64,000 nt of DNA from Stutzerimonas zhaodongensis (lineage in GTDB: Bacteria; Pseudomonadota; Gammaproteobacteria; Pseudomonadales; Pseudomonadaceae), in assembly GCF_003696365.1 (NCBI RefSeq), contig NZ_RFFM01000002.1, positions 1,116,001 to 1,180,000 on the forward strand, in the 5' to 3' direction. Position numbers and translations under genes: made by a program. Under the pieces are notes generated by a model that was not told where the DNA came from, made no database searches, and was given only the letters and a program-made list of their open reading frames with translations. Shown here piece by piece: positions 18,293-27,853 of the stretch. Within the stretch, counting starts at the first letter, position 1. Each line of letters begins with the position of its first letter.

Positions 18293-18673
18293 TCAGCTCG
18301 CATCGCTTGCCTGGCCAAGCGCCGCCAGTTCACGTTCGAGCAGCGCCTCGTCACCAAGGTTGAGCTCCACCAGACGCCGCAGGTGGCTGATCGAGTCGAC
18401 ATCGATGTGCCGACAGACCATGCCCAAGAGTTCACCTTCTCCGTGCGTCATCTCCACCTGCATGCGCACTTCGGCATCATCTGACAGCCGTATGCGGGCC
18501 TCGAATGGCTGGGCGGGATCGGCTTCCCAGTCTGCAGGACGATGCACCAGCAGCCCCTTGAGTGAAAGATCGTTAAGCTGCACGGGCCAATGGTTCTGAC
18601 CTTGCACCAGCTCCGTTTCGGCGTCGAATTCGAAGCGCTGGAAGCGCCGGCGATCACTGCTCGTTTCGTTCAT
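18293..18673 (-). CDS. PilZ-domain c-di-GMP-binding protein (PA4608/MapZ-like)
   Basis: A 126-residue single PilZ domain starting MNETSSDRRRFQRFEFDAET; ATG 18673 is preferred over the ATG at 18703. The c-di-GMP-binding RxxxR (RRRFQR, residues 8-13) and the second motif (D/N)xSxxG (LNDLSLKGLLV, about 44-54) are both present. The C-terminal stretch HIDVDSISHLRRLVELNLGD closely resembles PA4608, the P. aeruginosa protein known to bind c-di-GMP and control a chemotaxis methyltransferase. Here it lies downstream of radA but on the other strand. Confidence 0.92.
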   Translation of the reverse strand: MNETSSDRRRFQRFEFDAETELVQGQNHWPVQLNDLSLKGLLVHRPADWEADPAQPFEARIRLSDDAEVRMQVEMTHGEGELLGMVCRHIDVDSISHLRRLVELNLGDEALLERELAALGQASDAS

Positions 18674-18732
18674 CCTATCCACTCCACTAGATTTCTCATT
18701 CAACTATAGGCCAGGCGCGTCAGAGGTCGCGC

Positions 18733-19194
18733 TCACAGCCAGCGGCGCACACGCCGGCGGTAGGTTCGATAATCGTCACCAAACAACCGGGTCAACAAAT
18801 GCTCTTCGTGAACGATCACAGTGCGCTGCATGCAAAAGATCAGCAAGGGCAGCAGCAGCCACGGCCATATACTTTCGAGCAACAGCCCGATCCCGCAATA
18901 AACGAGGGTATCAGCCAGATAGATGGGATTGCGGGAGAAGCGAAACGGCCCGGTTTGCAACAGGCTGGTCGGTTTACCATAGGGGTTGATGGTGGTGCGA
19001 TGGCGGTACATCTCCAGTGCAGACCACAGCATCAGGCCAGCGCCAACCGCGATTGAAACCCAGCCGGCATAGCGCACCAGCTCAAGGGACGGGAGGTCGA
19101 GCGCAACCCATTTCGCAAGCCCCCACGCGCATCCAACGAAAACCAGATAGACCAAGGGCGGCGGCGGTATCACGCTGGCAGAGGGCTGAGTCAT
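18733..19194 (-). CDS. Isoprenylcysteine carboxyl methyltransferase-like membrane protein
   Basis: A 153-residue membrane protein (start MTQPSASVIPPPPLVYLVFV at 19194) of the ICMT/PEMT-like family. Hydrophobic segments occur at about 10-27, 38-58, 98-112 and 115-128. The family's signature is visible as the run TGPFRFSRNPIYLADTLVYC (about 79-98), and a late EEHLLTRLFGDDYRTYRRRV. Bacterial members of this group have poorly known substrates. An extended start at 19245 is less likely. Confidence 0.8.
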   Translation of the reverse strand: MTQPSASVIPPPPLVYLVFVGCAWGLAKWVALDLPSLELVRYAGWVSIAVGAGLMLWSALEMYRHRTTINPYGKPTSLLQTGPFRFSRNPIYLADTLVYCGIGLLLESIWPWLLLPLLIFCMQRTVIVHEEHLLTRLFGDDYRTYRRRVRRWL

Positions 19195-19281
19195 GGTGCG
19201 TCCCCGAGATATGGAAAACACTATCCTACAGAGCCATCGCGCCAATTCGATGGTTAATTCGCCTTATGGATACTCGCTCGA

Positions 19282-19920
19282 TCAATGCTGACCCGGCAGC
19301 CAACCGTGCACCATAGCGTGCTTCATCAGGTCCGCAGGTCGGTCGATATCGAGCTTGCGCCGAATGCTCAGCCGGTGAGTTTCCACCGTACGCACGCTTA
19401 TTTGCAGAGCACGTGCCATGGTCTTGTTGTTATGACCCTGGGCCAGCATCAGCAGCACTTCACGCTCGCGCGGCGTCAGCTCGCGCTCCTCGGTGCCGCG
19501 GCTGGCCAGCTTTTCGGCGATCCCCTCGCTGTAGTAGGTGCCTCCGGCCGCAATCGCCTCGATGGCGACGATGATTTCTCGGGACGGCGCATCCTTGAGT
19601 ACATAACCGCGCGCGCCGACTTTCACTGAGGTGTTCAGATACTCCTGATTGTCGTACATGCTCAGGATCAGCACGCGCAGATCCGGAAACTGCTGGCGCA
19701 GCGACTGGGTCAGTTCGAGGCCATTGACGTCCTTTAGGCCGATGTCCATCAACACCACATCAGCATCGACCCGGCTGAGCAGTTCGAGCGCTTCTGCACC
19801 ACCACCTGCCTCGCCGACCACATCCAGTTCGGGTACGGCCATCAGCAGTGCGCGGATGCCGTCCCGAACCAAAGCATGGTCGTCGATCAGTACCACCTTG
19901 ATGCAATCTTGCGGGTGCAT
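19282..19920 (-). CDS. NarL/FixJ-type response regulator
   Basis: A 212-residue regulator with a receiver domain (about 5-122) and a LuxR-type helix-turn-helix domain (about 145-210). The acidic pocket DD (14-15) and phospho-acceptor Asp near 59 in VLMDIGLKDVNG are present, as is the conserved Lys in YVLKDAPS near 109. LTPREREVLLMLAQGHNNKTMA is the LuxR recognition domain. AGAGG precedes ATG 19920. It is encoded 34 bases downstream of the sensor kinase and is surely its partner. Targets are unknown. Confidence 0.93.
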   Translation of the reverse strand: MHPQDCIKVVLIDDHALVRDGIRALLMAVPELDVVGEAGGGAEALELLSRVDADVVLMDIGLKDVNGLELTQSLRQQFPDLRVLILSMYDNQEYLNTSVKVGARGYVLKDAPSREIIVAIEAIAAGGTYYSEGIAEKLASRGTEERELTPREREVLLMLAQGHNNKTMARALQISVRTVETHRLSIRRKLDIDRPADLMKHAMVHGWLPGQH

Positions 19921-19954
19921 TGAGCGAGCCTCTTGTTATTGAACAACCCTGAAC

Positions 19955-21307
19955 TCAGCCAGCTCGTGCCGGCAAGGTGACGTCCAGCTCGGTACCGCCT
20001 GCTGCCGACAACAGGGTGAATTTGCCGCCAAAATGCTCCACCCGTTCACGAATGTTGCGCAAGCCGATAGCGCCACCCTTGATACTGTCGAGCCGGCGCG
20101 GGTTGAAGCCGACGCCGTCATCTCGAACCCTCAACCGTACCGACGCATCATCGCCGTCCAGGCTGATGTGCACCGCTTGTGCCGCGGCGTGCCGTTCGAT
20201 GTTGGTCAGAGCCTCTTGCAACACACGAAACAGCGCAACGGCCACCGCGTCATCCAGATCGTCATCGCCCAGATCGTTGCTGTATAGCATCTTCAGCCCG
20301 CTACGCTGCTCGAACTCTGCCACAAGCTGGCCGATAGCCGCCGGCAGCCCCAGCGTATCCAGCAGCGAAGGATGCAGATCGTGGGAAATCCGGCGCACCT
20401 CGCCGATTGCGCCAGCCAGCCGCTCAACCCCTGTATCAAGGGTAATCATGCCTTTAGGGTTACCGATGGCAAGTTCATGGCTGGCCAGCTCGAACTGGAA
20501 CTTGATCGAAACCAGTAACTGGCTGATACCGTCGTGCAGTTCTCGCGATACGCGAGAACGCTCCTCCTCCTGCAGGCTGACGATGCGCTGGGTCAGCAGC
20601 TGGAGTTTGCGGTCGGCCAAGCGTCTTTCGCTGACGTTCAACGTCAAACCACTGGCGAACACCAGCAGTACCGCGACCAACGCTACGCCAGCGATGGCCA
20701 GCATGGTCGTGTAGATACCGCTGGCCACTTCCTCGCGTACTTGAAGGATCGCTTGATCCACATCCTCCAGGTAAATCCCGGTGCCTAGCATCCAGCCCCA
20801 GCGCTCCAGCATCACCACATATGCCAGCTTCTCGGCGAACTGCCCGGTCGAGGGCTTCTGCCAGGCGTAGCGCTGGAAGCCCTTGCCGGTCTCGGCACTG
20901 TGCATGAGCGCCTGAATGACTGGCAAGCCGTTGGGGTCGGTCATGTTCCACAAGTCTTTGCCGACCAATTCGCTCTGTCGCGGGTGCATCAGGTTGCGAC
21001 CACTGCGGTCGTAGACGAAGAAGTAGCCATCGCTGCCAAAGCTGAATCGGCCCAGGGCTGCGAGCACCTTCTGTTTGGTTTCGTCGTCATCCCGACCATT
21101 GTCGTAGAGCGGAGCGATGGTGCTGAGCGCCATCTCGACGTAGTTTTTAAGCTCGGCATGCTTGCTGGCCAGGATACTGCTCTCGATCAGCTTGGCCTGT
21201 TGCTCGCCAAGCCGTTGGTTCTGGAACAGCACGAGCGCACAAACCACCGCCACGGCAAGCAACAAAGGCAGGATGCTGAGCGCGGCGATCTTGTGCTTGA
21301 GCTGCAT
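19955..21307 (-). CDS. Cache-domain sensor histidine kinase (NarX/HisKA_3 type)
   Basis: A 450-residue membrane sensor starting MQLKHKIAALSILPLLLAVA. A first membrane helix (about 10-30) is followed by a periplasmic single-Cache domain (about 35-185) with GSDGYFFVYDRSGRNLMHP and LGTGIYLEDVD. A second membrane helix lies at about 202-224. The HisKA_3 dimerisation domain has the phospho-acceptor His in SRELHDGISQLL, and the C-terminal ATPase domain shows VLQEALTNIERHA, DDGVGF and GLRNIRERV. GGAG lies eight bases before ATG 21307. Cache domains of this type often bind small organic acids; the ligand is not predictable. Confidence 0.92.
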   Translation of the reverse strand: MQLKHKIAALSILPLLLAVAVVCALVLFQNQRLGEQQAKLIESSILASKHAELKNYVEMALSTIAPLYDNGRDDDETKQKVLAALGRFSFGSDGYFFVYDRSGRNLMHPRQSELVGKDLWNMTDPNGLPVIQALMHSAETGKGFQRYAWQKPSTGQFAEKLAYVVMLERWGWMLGTGIYLEDVDQAILQVREEVASGIYTTMLAIAGVALVAVLLVFASGLTLNVSERRLADRKLQLLTQRIVSLQEEERSRVSRELHDGISQLLVSIKFQFELASHELAIGNPKGMITLDTGVERLAGAIGEVRRISHDLHPSLLDTLGLPAAIGQLVAEFEQRSGLKMLYSNDLGDDDLDDAVAVALFRVLQEALTNIERHAAAQAVHISLDGDDASVRLRVRDDGVGFNPRRLDSIKGGAIGLRNIRERVEHFGGKFTLLSAAGGTELDVTLPARAG

Positions 21308-21441
21308 CGAGCGTCTCCGTCGAACTGAACCGGGCCATGGGGAACGAACGTTAACCTACAGGGCGCGGCTGGGACAGTGCTACATGGCACTTTGCCTTGA
21401 TCGCCGTATGCTATGGCACATAGCCTACCCTCGGAAACGAA

Positions 21442-21465
21442 AAAGCCCGGCGCAGGCCGGGCTTT
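21442..21465 (-). terminator. Terminator of glyA
   Basis: AAAGCCCGG (21442-21450) and CCGGGCTTT (21457-21465) form a nine-base stem with a six-base loop. On the minus strand it ends in a T run, directly after the glyA stop. Confidence 0.85.
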
Positions 21466-21482
21466 CTGTGTTGCATCGAATG

Positions 21483-22736
<1,254 letters not shown>

Positions 22737-22859
22737 GGTTGGCAGTCCCCTGAGAATCAGCTGGCGGTAAAAAGAGAGCCGCGGATTCTACCTCATCCAC
22801 TAAAACGCGGGTATGAAGCTTGGTCATCTGCAACATGAATCGAGCAACCGAGCCGGCGA

Positions 22860-25826
22860 TCAACCCCAGGCTTGTCGACCTGCCAAAAGCGCGCTGGCTG
22901 AAATCGGTCGACCAAGATAGAAGCCCTGCACCTCGTCGCAGTTGTGCTCGCGCAGAAAATTCAGTTGCGCCTGATTTTCAACGCCCTCGGCGATCACCGA
23001 CATGCCCAGACTGTGGGCCATGGCGATGATGGCCCGAGCGATCTGTCCGTCCTGCTCGCCCTGCGGGAGACCGTCGACGAAGCTGCGGTCGATCTTGAGC
23101 ACGTCGATGGGGAACTGCTTGAGGTAGTTGAGTGAGGAATACCCTGTACCGAAGTCGTCGATAGCGATGGAGGGCCCGAGTTGCTTCAATGAGCCGAGAA
23201 CTCGCATGGCCTCTCCGACATCCTGCATCAGGATGCTTTCTGTGAGTTCCAGCTCCAGGCAAGCCGGGGCGATACCGCTGGCAGCCAGTAGCGTGGCGAT
23301 CCGTTGCGCGAGCTTGCCGTCGGCGAATTGGCGAGCGGAAATATTGACTGACACCTTCGGCACCGCCCTGCCCTGCGCCTGCCACTGAGCGATTTGCCTG
23401 CAGGCTTCACCGATCACCCAGTCACCTACTTCAACCACCAACCCCAGCTCCTCAAGTGCGGGAATGAAGTCGCCGGGCGGCACCAGACCACGCGCTGGGT
23501 GCTGCCAGCGCAACAAGGCTTCGACCCCAGTGAGCGTCCGCCCATCGGCGAGAAACTGCGGCTGGTAGTGCAACACGAACTGCTGCTGCTCGAGCGCATG
23601 GCGCAGGTCGCTTTCCAGTTCGAGACGCTCCAGCGCACGAGCGTTCATCTCGGCCTGGTAGAACTGGAAGTTGTTCTTGCCGCGTTCCTTGGCGTGATAC
23701 ATCGCGGTGTCGGCGTTCTTCATCAGCTGGCTGATGTCGTCGCCGTCCTGTGGGCTGAGGGCGATGCCGATGCTGGCGGTGACGAAGAACTCACGCCCGG
23801 ACAATACGAAGGGTTCGGTAAGACTGGCCAGGATCCGCTCGCCGACATGAATGGCGCGGGTCAGGGCCTCGTCGCGATCAGGCGCGGCGCGTAAGAGAAA
23901 GGTGAATTCATCGCCGCCCATACGGGCAACCGTGTCGTCTTCCTCGACACAAGAAGCCAGACGCATGGCGACTTCCTTGAGCATTCGGTCGCCCGCGGCG
24001 TGGCCGAGGGAATCATTGATCGGTTTGAAACGATCCAGATCCAGGAACATCAACGCGACCCAGGCACCACGACGCGAGGCCAGTTGCAGGCTGCTGTGCA
24101 GACGATCCTGGAACAGTGTCCGGTTGGGTAGCTGGGTCAGGCTGTCGTAATAGGCCAAGCGGTGAATGCGCTTCTCGCTGGCCTTACGCTCGCTCATGTC
24201 GCTGAAAAAGCACACGTAACTGACCAGATCATCCTCGGCGTCTCGCACCGCGGTGATCCCGATCCAGCACGGATAGGTGTCGCCGTCCTTGCGCTTGAGC
24301 CAGAGTTCACCCTCCCACTTGCCGGCCCTGAGGATCTGGTCGCGCACGAAGGTCATCTGGTTGGCCTGCTGTCGATCCGCGCTCAGTGCCGTCGGCCATA
24401 GCCCCACTACTTCGTCGCCGGAGTAGCCGGTAATCCGCTCGAACGCGTCATTCACCTGCACGATCCTGCCAGCCGGATCGGTTACAACGATCGCGGCCGA
24501 AGAATGTTCGAACACGGTCGCGGCGCGGCGAAGCTCCTTTTCAGCCTGGCGTTGCTTGCTGATGTCTCGACCGACACACAGGGTACCGTCGAATCGATTG
24601 TTCTCATTCCAGATCAGCGTAATGCGCAGCTCGATCGCCACTGGCCGACCATCAGCGGTGAGGCAATCGAAGTACAGCGTCTGACCCTGCAGGCTCTGCC
24701 CGAGCTCGGCCAGCGCAGTTGGGTTGAACGAAGCCTTCCGAACCTTGCGCATCAGGTCGTAGAAGCGCGCCGCCTGCCGCGGCTTGGTCACCACACGATC
24801 CAATCCGTGCTGCATCGTCCACTCCGCGCTATACCCCAACACGGTCTGTACAGACGGACTCACATAGTCGATCTGAACCGCACTGTCGGTGGTGAAGATG
24901 ACGTCCTGCAGGCTGCCGGCCAGCATGCGGTAGCGGCGCTCGCTGTCGCGCAGCGAATGGCTGTATTCGATGGTGGACGTTACGTCGCGCGCAACACCGA
25001 TCAGTCGTCGCACCTTTCCCAGTTCATCCCGGGCCAGCACCTGCTCGGTCACGCAGAACCAGTGCCACTTGCCGTTTCGATGACGCCAACGCAAAAACGA
25101 CTCCTGCACCACGCCGTCGACCATGGACCCGCGCAGCGCCAGCAACCGCCAGATGTACTCCTGGTCATCCGGGTGACTGATGCGACGCCAGAACAGATTG
25201 CCATCTTCGCCGCGCTCCTCTTCGCTGTAGCCCAGCCGGGACGCTAGGTTGCTGTTGCTGAACAGCAACTTGCCCGCGACCAGATCCTGTACATAAAGAG
25301 TGTCGGGCACTGCACGCAGCACTTCGGACCAGAAGCGCTCGCGTTCGGAAAGCGCTTGCTGAGCCAGCTGCTCGGCGGTGATATCGCGCATCACCCAAAC
25401 GAATCCGGACGATTGCAATGCACCTGCCGGATTAAGATGACGGCGGGTCACGGAAAACAGCCGACTTTCGCCATTCTGCAACAGCCGCACCGCATCAAGA
25501 TTGAGCTCGGCGTGCGCGCTGGTCGCGTCGAGAGCCGCCGAATCCAGCATCGGTAATAGCTCGCGCAATGCGTAACGCCGAGCATGCCGATTACTAACGC
25601 CGAACATCTCCTCGGCCCGGCCGTTGAGAAACTGAAGCCGGCCGGCAAAATCGCTGATCAGAATGCGCTCTTCAATCGCTCCAAGTGCGCTGGCCGAATA
25701 GCGCAGTGCCTGCAATTGGGTTCTCAGTCGCGGCGGGATCGGCAGCCATGCCGCTGCTGCAAACATCAGCCGAGCGAGCCTGCCGAAACGGGGCGAGACG
25801 GACAGCGAAGGATGTGGACCGGCCAA
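22860..25826 (-). CDS. PAS-GGDEF-EAL protein, MorA-like
   Basis: A 988-residue multidomain c-di-GMP enzyme. Four PAS regions occupy roughly 45-550 (for example DFAGRLQFLNGRAEEMFG near 60), then GGDEF (RMGGDEFTF, near 665) and EAL (VEALLRWQHP, near 790, and DDFGTGYSSLNYL, near 890). No RxxD inhibitory site is seen before GGDEF. P. aeruginosa MorA, also beside glyA, is longer and has N-terminal membrane helices; here only a weak hydrophobic stretch (FAAAAWLPI) remains. The start is uncertain: TTG 25826 has AAGGA nine bases before it, while ATG 25766 is an alternative. Synthesis, hydrolysis or both are possible. Confidence 0.88.
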   Translation of the reverse strand: MAGPHPSLSVSPRFGRLARLMFAAAAWLPIPPRLRTQLQALRYSASALGAIEERILISDFAGRLQFLNGRAEEMFGVSNRHARRYALRELLPMLDSAALDATSAHAELNLDAVRLLQNGESRLFSVTRRHLNPAGALQSSGFVWVMRDITAEQLAQQALSERERFWSEVLRAVPDTLYVQDLVAGKLLFSNSNLASRLGYSEEERGEDGNLFWRRISHPDDQEYIWRLLALRGSMVDGVVQESFLRWRHRNGKWHWFCVTEQVLARDELGKVRRLIGVARDVTSTIEYSHSLRDSERRYRMLAGSLQDVIFTTDSAVQIDYVSPSVQTVLGYSAEWTMQHGLDRVVTKPRQAARFYDLMRKVRKASFNPTALAELGQSLQGQTLYFDCLTADGRPVAIELRITLIWNENNRFDGTLCVGRDISKQRQAEKELRRAATVFEHSSAAIVVTDPAGRIVQVNDAFERITGYSGDEVVGLWPTALSADRQQANQMTFVRDQILRAGKWEGELWLKRKDGDTYPCWIGITAVRDAEDDLVSYVCFFSDMSERKASEKRIHRLAYYDSLTQLPNRTLFQDRLHSSLQLASRRGAWVALMFLDLDRFKPINDSLGHAAGDRMLKEVAMRLASCVEEDDTVARMGGDEFTFLLRAAPDRDEALTRAIHVGERILASLTEPFVLSGREFFVTASIGIALSPQDGDDISQLMKNADTAMYHAKERGKNNFQFYQAEMNARALERLELESDLRHALEQQQFVLHYQPQFLADGRTLTGVEALLRWQHPARGLVPPGDFIPALEELGLVVEVGDWVIGEACRQIAQWQAQGRAVPKVSVNISARQFADGKLAQRIATLLAASGIAPACLELELTESILMQDVGEAMRVLGSLKQLGPSIAIDDFGTGYSSLNYLKQFPIDVLKIDRSFVDGLPQGEQDGQIARAIIAMAHSLGMSVIAEGVENQAQLNFLREHNCDEVQGFYLGRPISASALLAGRQAWG

Positions 25827-26038
25827 ACGACTATGTCCTTTTCTCTGGCAGTTGGAGATGCCGACTCATCGACATTCGAATGGCGCCAAGAATGCCTCGA
25901 TGGATATCAAAGCGCCAGCATCGATTGAGCAGTTGGTTTGCCCTGTATGGAGCATTCCGGTAGCTTTGCCAGTTCGGTCCGACCCGCCCACGCTGGCGGG
26001 ATTCGCCTCCTTTTTCCTCGTCACGGGCATTCGTCTCC

Positions 26039-27703
26039 ATGGCTCAATACGTCTATACCATGCACCGGCTCGGCAAAGTCGTTCCGCCGAAGCGTGAAAT
26101 CCTCAAGAACATCTCCCTGTCATTCTTTCCCGGCGCCAAGATCGGCGTACTCGGCCTTAACGGCTCGGGCAAGTCCACCCTGCTGAAGATCATGGCGGGC
26201 GTCGACACTGAATTCGATGGCGAGGCGCGGGCGATGCCCGAGCTGAATGTCGGCTACCTGCCACAGGAACCCGAGCTCGATCCGAACAAGACGGTTCGCG
26301 AAGTGGTGGAAGAAGCTGTCAGCAGCATCAAGGACGCCCAGGCACGACTGGACGAGGTCTACGCGGCCTACGCCGAACCGGACGCCGATTTCGACAAGCT
26401 GGCCGCCGAACAGGCCAAGCTCGAAGCCATCCTGCAGGCCAGCGATGGTCACAACCTCGAGCGCCAGCTCGAAGTTGCCGCGGATGCCCTGCGTCTGCCG
26501 CCATGGGATGCCAAGGTCGAACATCTATCCGGCGGCGAGAAGCGCCGTGTCGCGCTGTGCCGCCTGCTGCTGTCTGCACCGGACATGCTGCTGCTCGACG
26601 AACCGACCAACCACCTGGATGCCGACTCGGTCGCCTGGCTGGAGCACTTCCTGCACGACTTTCCGGGCACCGTGGTCGCGATCACCCACGATCGTTACTT
26701 CCTCGACAACGTGGCTGGCTGGATTCTGGAACTCGACCGCGGCCAGGGCATCCCCTACGAGGGCAACTACTCCGGCTGGCTGGAAGCGAAATCCAACCGT
26801 CTGGCGCAGGAATCCAAGCAGCAGTCGGCCCATGAAAAAGCCATGAAGGAAGAGCTGGAGTGGGTGCGCAAAGGCGCCAAGGCCCGCCAGTCCAAGTCCA
26901 AGGCACGCTTGCAGCGCTTCGAGGAAATGCAGTCGCAGGAATTCCAGAAGCGCAGCGAAACCAACGAGATCTACATCCCCGCCGGCCCGCGTCTGGGTGA
27001 CAAGGTGATCGATTTCAACAACGTCACCAAGAGTTACGGTGATCGTGTGCTGATCGAAAACCTGTCATTCAGCATGCCCAAAGGCGCCATCGTCGGCGTG
27101 ATCGGCGGAAACGGCGCAGGCAAATCCACTCTGTTCCGCATGATCATGGGCAAGGAGCAACCCGACTCGGGCAGCATCGAGATCGGCGACACCGTTCAGG
27201 TCGCCTGCGTCGATCAGAGCCGCGATGATCTGGACGGGGGCAAGACCGTTTGGGAAGCCGTTTCCGATGGCGCGGATATGATCCGCATCGGCAACTACGA
27301 AGTCCCGTCGCGCACTTACGTGGGACGCTTCAACTTCAAGGGGGGCGACCAGCAGAAGTTCGTCAAGGATCTTTCCGGTGGTGAACGCGGACGGCTGCAT
27401 CTGGCGCTGACGCTCAAGGAAGGCGCCAACGTGCTACTGCTCGACGAACCGTCAAACGACCTCGACGTAGAAACCCTGCGCTCGCTGGAAGAAGCGCTGC
27501 TGGACTTCCCTGGCGCGGCCATCGTCATCTCTCACGATCGCTGGTTCCTGGACCGTGTCGCCACCCACATCCTGTCCTATGAGGACAACGGCGACATCGT
27601 CTTCTTCGAAGGCAACTACACCGAGTACGAGGCCGATCGCAAGAAACGCCTTGGCGACGCTGCTGCTCAGCCGCACCGGGTGAAGTACAAGAAACTCGCC
27701 TGA
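26039..27703 (+). CDS. ettA: ABC-F protein EttA, energy-dependent translational throttle
   Basis: Cytoplasmic ABC-F ATPase that binds the ribosomal E site and gates early elongation according to ATP level. It has 554 residues, start MAQYVYTMHRLGKVVPPKRE, and no membrane part. Two ABC domains are visible: Walker A GLNGSGKST (about 39) with signature LSGGEKRRVALC (about 162) and Walker B LLLLDEPTNHLD, then a linker/arm, and a second GGNGAGKST (about 357) with LSGGERGRLHLA. Length and sequence are typical. A terminator follows. Confidence 0.96.
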   Translation: MAQYVYTMHRLGKVVPPKREILKNISLSFFPGAKIGVLGLNGSGKSTLLKIMAGVDTEFDGEARAMPELNVGYLPQEPELDPNKTVREVVEEAVSSIKDAQARLDEVYAAYAEPDADFDKLAAEQAKLEAILQASDGHNLERQLEVAADALRLPPWDAKVEHLSGGEKRRVALCRLLLSAPDMLLLDEPTNHLDADSVAWLEHFLHDFPGTVVAITHDRYFLDNVAGWILELDRGQGIPYEGNYSGWLEAKSNRLAQESKQQSAHEKAMKEELEWVRKGAKARQSKSKARLQRFEEMQSQEFQKRSETNEIYIPAGPRLGDKVIDFNNVTKSYGDRVLIENLSFSMPKGAIVGVIGGNGAGKSTLFRMIMGKEQPDSGSIEIGDTVQVACVDQSRDDLDGGKTVWEAVSDGADMIRIGNYEVPSRTYVGRFNFKGGDQQKFVKDLSGGERGRLHLALTLKEGANVLLLDEPSNDLDVETLRSLEEALLDFPGAAIVISHDRWFLDRVATHILSYEDNGDIVFFEGNYTEYEADRKKRLGDAAAQPHRVKYKKLA

Positions 27704-27710
27704 TGAAAAC

Positions 27711-27740
27711 GGAAAACGGAGCTGCAAAGCTCCGTTTTCC
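27711..27740 (+). terminator. Terminator of ettA
   Basis: GGAAAACGGAGC and GCTCCGTTTTCC form a 12-base perfect stem with loop TGCAAA, eight bases after the ettA stop. The T run is part of the stem; a bidirectional terminator is likely. Confidence 0.75.
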
Positions 27741-27853
27741 TGCGTGCACAACAAACCGGTAGCGACTGGCTGGATGCCAGGCTTGCCACCTTGGACGCTC
27801 GGCATCGCCCCCAGCAATGCCAGCTTTGGATTCAAAGGACGGATAACCACCAC

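Noticed and set aside
21379-21400. Possible sigma-54 promoter TGGCACTTTGCC between glyA and the sensor kinase
   Set aside because: The GC dinucleotide is not at the required ten-base spacing from GG.
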